Shown: in pieces, positions 25,096-33,003 of the stretch | Layout: every line of letters begins with the position of its first letter | Position numbering within the stretch: the stretch's first letter is position 1 | Source: Bacteroidales bacterium | Lineage (GTDB): Bacteria; Bacteroidota; Bacteroidia; Bacteroidales; UBA932 | Length of the DNA: 53,492 bases | Direction: 5' to 3' | Assembly (NCBI GenBank): GCA_017548985.1 | Contig: JAFYYW010000002.1 | Span: 1-53,492 of the forward strand | The notes under the pieces: model-generated | The model's input: only the letters and a program-made list of their open reading frames with translations | Database searches by the model: none | What the model was told of the DNA's origin: nothing | Translations under genes and position numbers: made by a program

Positions 25096-28000
25096 ATGTT
25101 CAGTAGTAATATGTACCACCGCCTGGGCACAGTCGCCCTGACGGTGGTATTGTCATTATGGGTGGCGGGCAGTGCCAACGCCCAACCTGTCGCCATCACT
25201 CCGGATGCCGAGACTCTCGGCGCCCCATTCAGCGCAAAAGACGAGGCGGCTTTCAAACAGCCTGGCAAGGTGTTTTATCCTGAGACTTGGTTCCATTTCA
25301 TAGGTGGAAATGTTTCCAAGGAAGGAATTGACGCCGACCTGCAGGCAATCGCCGACGCCGGAATCTCCGGCGTCCAATGGTTCCACGGTTATTTCGGCGG
25401 CCCGTGGCCAGGCACCGGACATCAACTGACCACCCTCAGCCCCGAATGGGAAGAGATGGTCGGCTACCTGGGACAAAAGGCCCGGGAACTCGGACTCCGC
25501 CTGACCGTACAGACATGTCCGGGATGGTCAATGGCCGGAGGCCCGTGGATACAGCCCGAGAACGCCATGAGAACCCTGGTATGGTCCAGAACGGACATTC
25601 CTGTGGGTATGAAAACCTCCTCTCCACTTCCTAAAGGCAATCCTTCAACCGAGCCATGGAGAGACTACCGTGACATCAAGGTTCTGGCCTTCCCCACCCC
25701 TCTTGGAGACACCGGAGAAGCCCTGATTCCAGAGCCTACAAGTGGCCCAGAGGAATGGAAAGATCTTTTCAAAGGGCTGAACAGCAAAGACATACAACTC
25801 CAGTCAGGAACAACCAGCACAGTCACTTTCACTCTGCCGAAAGGCGAGGTGATCCGCACCCTGGAACTCCCGCCGGTGGGCGCTTTCTCCCATAATTTCT
25901 GCTACAATCCGGGAATACACGTAAGTCTCACCGCAAAGACAAGCGCCGGAGAGGAGAAAACCTTGGTCGACGCCAACTTGCCTATGAGCAACTGGCAGGA
26001 TGGCGGAACGAATAACATGGTGTTTGCTTGCAACGAGGTGGAAGGCGCTGAAAGTTACACATTTACACTAACCAATGCCCACCCCGCATCAGTGCGTTTC
26101 GTACGTTTCTGGTCAGCCGCCAGGAAGAACAGTTGGAGGGGTGAGGCCGGTTGGACCCTTATCGCCAAGGAAGCCTACCAGCAGCACACCGAGCAGAATC
26201 CTTTGGCCTTTATCAAGACAAAGGACATAATCGACATAACTGACAAGATGAGACCGGACGGTACGCTTGACTGGACAGCTCCGGCTGGAGACTGCCCTCA
26301 AGGTACTTGGACAGTCCTGAGGATTGGGCATGTCAACGCGGGCAAACGTAACTCACCCGCCCCACCGGAGGCAACCGGATGGGAATGCAGCAAGTTCGAT
26401 CCCAAGGGAGCTGAGACCCAGTTCGCCAACTATGTCGGTATGCTTCAGGACGGCCCGCTCAAGGGAGGAGCGTCAGGTATGCTGATGGACAGCTGGGAGT
26501 GCAACACCCAGACCTGGACGGACACGATGGAGAAGGATTTCCAGGACGCCGCAGGATATTCCCTTGCGGAAAGACTCCCCGCCCTAATGGGCTACGTGCT
26601 TGACAATCAAGAGGAGACAAGCCGCTTCCTGATTGACTGGAGACGGACGGTGAATGTCCTCTATGTCGAGAACTTCTTCAAGAGGATGGCCGACCTCGCC
26701 CGTGAGAAGGGCATGGAAGTCCAATATGAGACCGCCGGAAGCGACGTGGTCACTATGGATCCATTGGAGTATTTCAAATACGCCGATGTCCCGATGTGCG
26801 AGTTCTGGCAGCCTTTCACAGAAGGCTATGTGGGCGACCTGGATTTCAAGCCTATCGAACCCACCGAGTCGGCCGCCCACATCTACGGCAAGCCCAGGGT
26901 CGCGTCGGAGAGTTTCACTAGTTTCGCCCTGACCTGGGACGAGCACTGGCAGATGCTCAAGGAAGTGGCCAACTTCAATATGGCGGAAGGTGTGACCCAC
27001 AATGTGTTCCACACCTATACCCACAATCCCCAGATCGGCTTCCTCCCCCCTGGAACCAGCTTCGCCAACAGCATTGGAACACCTTTCCTGAGGGGTCAGA
27101 CCTGGTGGAAATATATGAATCACTTCACGACCTATCTCGCCCGCACAAGCTATCTGCTTGAGAGGGGCCGCCCGGTACAGGATGTTCTCTGGTACCTTGG
27201 CGACGAGGTAGGACACAAGCCCTCGCAATACACCGGAAGCGGCAAACGCCAGAGTGGAGACATCCGTTTCCCTGACGGGTTCAAATATGATTATTGCAAC
27301 CCGGACGCCCTGCTTAACCGCATATCCGTCAAGGACGGCAAACTTGTCACTCCGGAAGGTATTGAATATGAGGTACTTTGGATTCCGGAAAACGAAAGGA
27401 TGCTCCCCGGGACCATCGATAAGATCAAGGAACTGGTGAACGATGGGGCGAAAGTCATCGCCAAGGCACCTGTGGCTCCCGCTACCCTCAATGAGGACGA
27501 GACCAATCTCTTTGACAAAGCCGTAGAATCCCTTTGGGGAGGTATCCCGGAAGGTAAGATCACCAAAATCGGCAAAGGCCGCCTGGCCGTGGGAATCGAA
27601 TTGGCCGATGCCCTGAAGGCCTTTGGCCTGAAACCTCATATCCAGGATAGCGGAGCTGAGATCATCTGGTCAGAGAGAGTGGTCGATGGCGCCAGATGGT
27701 ACTACATCGCCGCCCCGGTCGGTGAGAGTTTCAATGGCGTTATCCGCCTTGAAGGCAAGGGTAAAGCCGAATGGTGGAATCCCGTGAACGGAGAGGTCAG
27801 ATCGCTGAAATCCAAGGGATTGGGCCGGATGAAGAAGGTGCGTCTCGACCTTGCCCAAGCCGAAAGCGGTTTCGTGGTGTTCAGAAGTGGCTCCTCCTCG
27901 CCCACCGTCAAGGAAAAGGCCTTCCCCGGAAAACCTGATGCCGGCCAGATCGCCGTTGAAGGATGGACTGTCAAGTTCCCGGACGGTTGGGGAACACCTA

Positions 28001-28416
28001 CGGAACCTCTCGCCATCAATGAGTTGAAACCTTGGAAAGACCTTGACCTTGGAGAAGAGGGTAAGGCTTTCTCCGGCACAGCCACCTACAATGCCAGCTT
28101 CACTATTGACAAAAACCTGGTCGGTAAAGATTTGGTACTGGATCTCGGCAAAGTTGATTTCATCGCCGACGTCAAGGTCAACGGGAAGAGCGCCGGTGTT
28201 CTTTGGACAGAGCCATATTCACTGAATATCAAGGACTTCATCCAAGAAGGCGAAAACTCACTGGCCGTAGATGTGACCGGCACGTGGTACAACCGCCTGG
28301 CCTATGACGCCTCGCTACCCGAGGCCGAGAGAAAGACTTGGACCATAGCCGGGCCAAAGGCAGGCAGCCCCCTGCGCGACTCCGGTCTCCTGGGTCCTGT
28401 CAAAATCGAATATTAA
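25096..28416 (+). CDS. GH106-like alpha-L-rhamnosidase
   Basis: A 1106-residue secreted glycoside hydrolase. The signal peptide is at about residues 1-30. The catalytic part has the family's opening pattern (ETWFHFIGGNVSKEGIDADL, then ISGVQWFHGYFGG and LRLTVQTCPGWSMAGGPW). The C-terminal 150 residues form a galactose-binding-like beta sandwich (DFIADVKVNGKSAGVLWTEP). GH106 enzymes release rhamnose from pectins such as rhamnogalacturonan. It is the first gene of a tight operon; the GH51 gene starts one base after its stop. A start at 25111 is also possible. Exact linkage specificity cannot be read from sequence. Confidence 0.82.
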   Translation: MFSSNMYHRLGTVALTVVLSLWVAGSANAQPVAITPDAETLGAPFSAKDEAAFKQPGKVFYPETWFHFIGGNVSKEGIDADLQAIADAGISGVQWFHGYFGGPWPGTGHQLTTLSPEWEEMVGYLGQKARELGLRLTVQTCPGWSMAGGPWIQPENAMRTLVWSRTDIPVGMKTSSPLPKGNPSTEPWRDYRDIKVLAFPTPLGDTGEALIPEPTSGPEEWKDLFKGLNSKDIQLQSGTTSTVTFTLPKGEVIRTLELPPVGAFSHNFCYNPGIHVSLTAKTSAGEEKTLVDANLPMSNWQDGGTNNMVFACNEVEGAESYTFTLTNAHPASVRFVRFWSAARKNSWRGEAGWTLIAKEAYQQHTEQNPLAFIKTKDIIDITDKMRPDGTLDWTAPAGDCPQGTWTVLRIGHVNAGKRNSPAPPEATGWECSKFDPKGAETQFANYVGMLQDGPLKGGASGMLMDSWECNTQTWTDTMEKDFQDAAGYSLAERLPALMGYVLDNQEETSRFLIDWRRTVNVLYVENFFKRMADLAREKGMEVQYETAGSDVVTMDPLEYFKYADVPMCEFWQPFTEGYVGDLDFKPIEPTESAAHIYGKPRVASESFTSFALTWDEHWQMLKEVANFNMAEGVTHNVFHTYTHNPQIGFLPPGTSFANSIGTPFLRGQTWWKYMNHFTTYLARTSYLLERGRPVQDVLWYLGDEVGHKPSQYTGSGKRQSGDIRFPDGFKYDYCNPDALLNRISVKDGKLVTPEGIEYEVLWIPENERMLPGTIDKIKELVNDGAKVIAKAPVAPATLNEDETNLFDKAVESLWGGIPEGKITKIGKGRLAVGIELADALKAFGLKPHIQDSGAEIIWSERVVDGARWYYIAAPVGESFNGVIRLEGKGKAEWWNPVNGEVRSLKSKGLGRMKKVRLDLAQAESGFVVFRSGSSSPTVKEKAFPGKPDAGQIAVEGWTVKFPDGWGTPTEPLAINELKPWKDLDLGEEGKAFSGTATYNASFTIDKNLVGKDLVLDLGKVDFIADVKVNGKSAGVLWTEPYSLNIKDFIQEGENSLAVDVTGTWYNRLAYDASLPEAERKTWTIAGPKAGSPLRDSGLLGPVKIEY

Positions 28417-28417
28417 T

Positions 28418-29953
28418 ATGAGACACAACTATTTAGGTCTATTCCTGGCAGCGCTTCTGGCCGGAGTGTCCAGCCTATCCGCACAGAACTCCATGACCAT
28501 CAAGGAAGGTGCCGAACGGGTGAAATACAATCCTATGGTATTCGGGGCCTTCCTCGAGCATTTCGACAACCAGGTCTATGGCGGCGTGTTCAGCCCCGGC
28601 AGCCCTCTGTCTGACGAGGACGGCTTCCGCAAAGATGTGATAGAGGCCGTCAAGGAATTGAAGGTCCCCATCGTGAGATGGCCGGGCGGATGCTTCGTGT
28701 CCGGTTATCACTGGAAGGACGCTGTCGGACCTGACCGACAGAGCGTATGGGACAAGGCATGGCAGGTGGAGGATCCCAATACCTTCGGAACCGACGAGTT
28801 CGTCAAGTGGTGCCACAAGGTGGGCTGCGAGCCGTTCATCTGCACCAACGCCGGCACCGGCACGATGGAGGAGATGAGCGACTGGGTGGAATATTGCAAC
28901 CAGACCGTTGGGAAGTTCGCCCGCCAAAGGGCCGCCAACGGCTCTCCGGAACCTTTCAACGTCAAATATTGGAGCATCGGCAACGAAAATTGGGGCCGCC
29001 ACGAGTTGGGCGAGAAAAGCGCCGAGGAGTGGGGACCGCTGGTGGCTGAGAGCGCCAAGCTGATGCTCAGCGCCGACAAGAATATCAAGCTTTTCGCGGC
29101 CGCGCTGCCTGCCAGCTACTGGACTCTCCCGTTGCTCGAGAAGGCTGGCTATCTGCTTGATTTTGTGTCCATCCACGGATATTGGGTTCCCCACGACATA
29201 AGCAAGGATCCCACGACCTACCTCACCTGCATGATGAGGACTGACGGACCGGAGAACAGCATCAGCAACACAATAGGCATCCTCGAGGAGGCCAAGGTGG
29301 ACGACCGGATCAAGATAGCCTTCGACGAGTGGAACCTCCGAGGCTGGTATCATCCCGGCATCGGGGATCTCAAGAACGGATATAATTACGCGGCCCGCCG
29401 GGAGAATGATATCCCCTCCACCTACACAATGGCCGACGCCATATTCTCGGCCTGCTTCCTGAACACATGCCTGCGCCACGCCGACGTGGTGGACATCGCC
29501 TGCATCTCCCCTATAACCAACACGAGGGGACCGATATTCGTCCACCCTGAGGGCATAGTGAGGAGAACCAGCTTCTACGCCATGAAGATGTACTCCAACG
29601 ACCTCCTGCCATACTATGTACCGACCACAAATAGTGTCGGGAAGCTGGTGAGCGGGGACCAGTCCACCGGAGTGCTGGACATCCTGCTGACCTCTGACGA
29701 GGCCGGGCGGAAATATGTCTGCTCCATCTCCAACAAGGATCCCGAGAGGGCTGTCCCGCTGACCATCGACTTCAAAGGCATGGGCGTGAAGACTCCCAAG
29801 AAGGTCTCAGCCAGGATCCTCTCGGGAAAGAGTGCCCTGGACTACAACGACATCGGCGAGGAACGGGTTAAACCTTACGACACGACTCTCACAGTCAAGG
29901 ACGGCGCAGTCACCATCCCCGCCCACTCCGTGACATTCCTATTCATAGAGTAA
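28418..29953 (+). CDS. GH51 alpha-L-arabinofuranosidase
   Basis: A 511-residue secreted enzyme (signal peptide to about residue 22, ending LSAQ). The (beta/alpha)8 domain has the acid/base E190 in WSIGNENWG and the nucleophile E304 in AFDEWN, the standard GH51 pair. A C-terminal beta sandwich follows. It removes alpha-L-arabinofuranose side chains from arabinan, arabinoxylan or pectin. The start codon region ATGAGACACAAC is the same 12 bases that begin the next gene. It is placed in the operon by spacings of 1 and 4 bases. Confidence 0.93.
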   Translation: MRHNYLGLFLAALLAGVSSLSAQNSMTIKEGAERVKYNPMVFGAFLEHFDNQVYGGVFSPGSPLSDEDGFRKDVIEAVKELKVPIVRWPGGCFVSGYHWKDAVGPDRQSVWDKAWQVEDPNTFGTDEFVKWCHKVGCEPFICTNAGTGTMEEMSDWVEYCNQTVGKFARQRAANGSPEPFNVKYWSIGNENWGRHELGEKSAEEWGPLVAESAKLMLSADKNIKLFAAALPASYWTLPLLEKAGYLLDFVSIHGYWVPHDISKDPTTYLTCMMRTDGPENSISNTIGILEEAKVDDRIKIAFDEWNLRGWYHPGIGDLKNGYNYAARRENDIPSTYTMADAIFSACFLNTCLRHADVVDIACISPITNTRGPIFVHPEGIVRRTSFYAMKMYSNDLLPYYVPTTNSVGKLVSGDQSTGVLDILLTSDEAGRKYVCSISNKDPERAVPLTIDFKGMGVKTPKKVSARILSGKSALDYNDIGEERVKPYDTTLTVKDGAVTIPAHSVTFLFIE

Positions 29954-29957
29954 CATT

Positions 29958-32900
29958 ATGAGACACAACATGTTCCTTGTCGTCATGGCGGTTCTCCTGA
30001 CGGCTTGTTCCGGAGGCGGAGCATATCCCGACGGGGAGAGCCGCTACCAAACCTTCGCTCCTGACGGGATCCCGTTCAAAGTCGCCGAGACCCAGTGGAA
30101 AGCCGATCAGAGGGGCCACCACAGGGCTGTCGTGACAGTCGAGGAAAACTCCTCAGAGGGAGTTATGGCTGTCCTGCCATGGAGACGTCCCGATCTCAGG
30201 ATAGAGACGAAGAAGGTCATCGTGACTGATTCGGAGGATAATGAGATCAAAGATGTCCTGGTCAAAAATATGACCTCAGAGAAAGGCGAGGTAATATTCA
30301 GACCGTCAGCGGGGACAGGAACATATTACATTTATTACTTGCCTTACAATTGGCGTTCGAGATATGGGGACGCGAGGTATGGCAAACCATGGAACGATTA
30401 TATCGCGCCTGAATACGATGGGGACAAGGACTGGTCCGAAAGAATGGCCGGCAAATGGGACGAGCTTCCGGAGGTGAAGGTTGAGTGTTTCGAGAGTGTC
30501 AGCGGATTCAACTTCTGGAGCCCGATGGGCTTGATAGCCACAGAGGAAGAGATGGCGGCGGTCAAGGCGGCATCCGGGAAAGATATGGTGATCTTCCCCG
30601 AGGACAGGGCCTACCCCATCCAGCTCACTTACCAGCTTCCAGCCAAATGGACGGAGGCTCCGAAACCGGAATTCAAGGGATACGCCATGCGTAACGAGTA
30701 TTACGTCTGGCAGCTCGGGATCTGGGCCGCCGGGAAAGAGCTCGGAAATGTCAAAGTCGATCTCCAGGGCCTAAAGAACGGTGGCAGCGTGATCGGCCCG
30801 GAGGAGATGACCTGCTTTAACCTGGAGGGCACCAACTGGGACGGGAAACCCCTCGAGTTCACCGTGAATGTGCCGCAGGGACGTGTCCAGGCCCTATGGT
30901 GCGGTGTCCAGATCCCGGAGGACGCCAAGCCCGGAACCTATAAAGGGAAGGCCGTGGTCTCGGCCGACGGTGTGGAGCCACAGGAAATAGAAATCGCGAT
31001 CAAGGTCTCCTCGAAGGTCCTAGCTGACAAGGGCGATTCCGAGACATGGAGGCATTCCAGGCTCCGCTGGCTGAACTCCACCATCGCTCTGGATAATGAG
31101 CCGGTGGCCCCTTTCAAGGAGGTCACTGTCAACGGAAACACTGTCGAAGCCACAGGTAAGGTTGTGACGGTCGGTCCCAACGGAATGGTTCAAGACATCG
31201 AGATCAACGGAAAGAAGGTGCTCGAGAAACCACAAAGATTGGTTGTCTCCACCAAATCCGGTGATGTCGTCTTCAATGCGGACAATGTCAAAATCAGCAA
31301 AGAGGCCGCCGGCCTTGTCACATGGAAGGCTTCCTCGGAGCAGCAAGGTATCAGATTCGACCTGGCGGGCGACATGGAGTTCGACGGCCATATGCACTTC
31401 GACATCAACGTCTCTTCCGACCAGGACATCGCTGTCAAGGAGGTCAAACTCGTCAGTGAATATTCCGCCTACTCTTCCGAATATATGATGGGCATCGGTT
31501 ATGGCGGAGGCTTCAGGCCGGTCAGCCATACCTATAACTGGGATGGCTCTTTCGACAGCTACTGGATTGGAGGAGTCAAAGCTGGTCTGCACACCGAGTT
31601 CAGGGGCGGCACCTATCATGGCCCGCTCATCTGGGACTACAAGCCGGAACCCACACCGGTTTGGAGCAACGAGGGCAAGGGAACTGTCACCGTGACTGGA
31701 GCGAAAGGCAGGCCCGCTATTGTGACCGCGTCGACCGGGAGCAGGGTCATCGGGAAAGATCCCGTCAATTACGAGTTCAACCTCCTCATAACCCCGGTCA
31801 AGGATCTTGACCCTAAAAAGCATTTCTCAGAGAGATACTTCCACTCCAATCCGGCAGACTTCGACAAAGCCGCTGAGGACGGGGCCAACGTGTCCAATAT
31901 CCACCACGCTCAGAAACTCAACCCGTACATCAACTATCCTTACATTGTCCGGGATTCCCTGATAGCCCACATCAAGCATCAGCATGAGAACGGCAGGAAG
32001 GTCAAGCTGTACTACACCATCCGCGAGCTCACCACCCATTGCGAAGAGGTCTACGCGTTCCACGGCCTCAACCATGAGATATTCGTGGAAGGCGTCGGAT
32101 ACGGGCTGCCATGGGAGTGCGAGCATCTCATCGACGATTACAAGCCGGCTTGGTACACCTCTCTCGACGATATCCGGGACGGCGTGCTGATCAAGGAAGG
32201 AGACTCTGACGCCGCCTTGGTCCTTACTCCTAATTCACGGTTTATCAATTACTTCCTTGAAGGCTTGCGTTGGATGGAGGAGAATTATGACCTGGATGGG
32301 ATCTACATGGACGACGTCTCTTTCGACAGGACCACCGTCAAACGGATCCGCAAGATCCTTGAGCGCTACCATAAGGGAGCGCTGATAGACCTGCATTCGA
32401 ACACCGGATATTCCCAGGGCCCCGCGAACCAGTACACCGAGTTCTTCCCCTATGTTGACAGGCTCTGGTTTGGCGAGAGTTTCCAATACGACCTGATGTC
32501 TCCCGACGATTGGCTGGTCACCTTCTCGGGGATACCTTTCGGTGTCATGAGCGAGATGCTCCAGGGCGGAGGAAACCGGTTTCTCGGAATGGTTTACGGA
32601 ACTACCGCCAGACACTCTTGGACAGACACCAAGAACGTCAAATCCCCTGTGCCTATGTGGAAATACTGGGACAAGTTCGGAATCAAGGATGCCAGGATGG
32701 TCGGTTACTGGGATCCAGACTGCCCGGTGACGACTTCCGACCCCGAGGTGAAAGCAACGGCATATATCAAGGACGGAACCACCTTAGTGTCAATAGGTAA
32801 CTTCTCCAGTAAGGACAAGACAATCCGGCTGACCATCGATTGGAAAGCCCTCGGGATTGATCCCGCCAAGGCCAGTGTAACCGCACCGGCGATAGAAAAC

Positions 32901-33002
32901 TTCCAGGAGGAAAGATCCTTCGCTCCGCTCAGGATGACAGGCATTGAGAACCTGAGCGTCAAGGCAAAGGAAGGATGGATATTATTAATTAAAAATCAAT
33001 GA
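29958..33002 (+). CDS. DUF6067-type glycoside hydrolase lipoprotein
   Basis: A 1014-residue lipoprotein (lipobox LLTAC, Cys 17). An N-terminal beta region with FNFWSPMGLIATEEE and a central beta-sandwich lead to a barrel-like domain of about residues 620-900. That domain contains DLDGIYMDDVSFDRTT, whose acidic residues look catalytic, and WFGESFQYDLMSPDDW. This arrangement fits DUF6067 proteins predicted to be glycoside hydrolases; the substrate is unknown. Near residues 985-993 the reading frame passes through an interspersed repeat giving RSFAPLRMT. Lipidation suggests a periplasm-facing or surface location. It overlaps functionally with its operon neighbours. Confidence 0.75.
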   Translation: MRHNMFLVVMAVLLTACSGGGAYPDGESRYQTFAPDGIPFKVAETQWKADQRGHHRAVVTVEENSSEGVMAVLPWRRPDLRIETKKVIVTDSEDNEIKDVLVKNMTSEKGEVIFRPSAGTGTYYIYYLPYNWRSRYGDARYGKPWNDYIAPEYDGDKDWSERMAGKWDELPEVKVECFESVSGFNFWSPMGLIATEEEMAAVKAASGKDMVIFPEDRAYPIQLTYQLPAKWTEAPKPEFKGYAMRNEYYVWQLGIWAAGKELGNVKVDLQGLKNGGSVIGPEEMTCFNLEGTNWDGKPLEFTVNVPQGRVQALWCGVQIPEDAKPGTYKGKAVVSADGVEPQEIEIAIKVSSKVLADKGDSETWRHSRLRWLNSTIALDNEPVAPFKEVTVNGNTVEATGKVVTVGPNGMVQDIEINGKKVLEKPQRLVVSTKSGDVVFNADNVKISKEAAGLVTWKASSEQQGIRFDLAGDMEFDGHMHFDINVSSDQDIAVKEVKLVSEYSAYSSEYMMGIGYGGGFRPVSHTYNWDGSFDSYWIGGVKAGLHTEFRGGTYHGPLIWDYKPEPTPVWSNEGKGTVTVTGAKGRPAIVTASTGSRVIGKDPVNYEFNLLITPVKDLDPKKHFSERYFHSNPADFDKAAEDGANVSNIHHAQKLNPYINYPYIVRDSLIAHIKHQHENGRKVKLYYTIRELTTHCEEVYAFHGLNHEIFVEGVGYGLPWECEHLIDDYKPAWYTSLDDIRDGVLIKEGDSDAALVLTPNSRFINYFLEGLRWMEENYDLDGIYMDDVSFDRTTVKRIRKILERYHKGALIDLHSNTGYSQGPANQYTEFFPYVDRLWFGESFQYDLMSPDDWLVTFSGIPFGVMSEMLQGGGNRFLGMVYGTTARHSWTDTKNVKSPVPMWKYWDKFGIKDARMVGYWDPDCPVTTSDPEVKATAYIKDGTTLVSIGNFSSKDKTIRLTIDWKALGIDPAKASVTAPAIENFQEERSFAPLRMTGIENLSVKAKEGWILLIKNQ
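32909..32941 (+). repeat. Interspersed repeat of the VILSGAKDL type, inside a CDS
   Basis: On - the bases read GTCATCCTGAGCGGAGCGAA followed by GGATCTTT. This is the widespread short repeat whose spurious translation gives VILSGAKDL. Here the + frame stays open and encodes RSFAPLRMT within the DUF6067 gene. Arms ATCCT (32915-32919) and AGGAT (32931-32935) are inverted. Only one copy is seen in the window. Confidence 0.7.
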
Positions 33003-33003
33003 T

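Noticed and set aside
28475..29545. - reading frame of 356 residues opposite the GH51 gene
   Set aside because: The + strand encodes an enzyme with both catalytic glutamates; the antisense frame has no recognisable motif.
32705..32962. - reading frame containing VILSGAKDL
   Set aside because: This peptide is the well-known spurious translation of an interspersed repeat, not a protein. The DNA repeat is reported instead.
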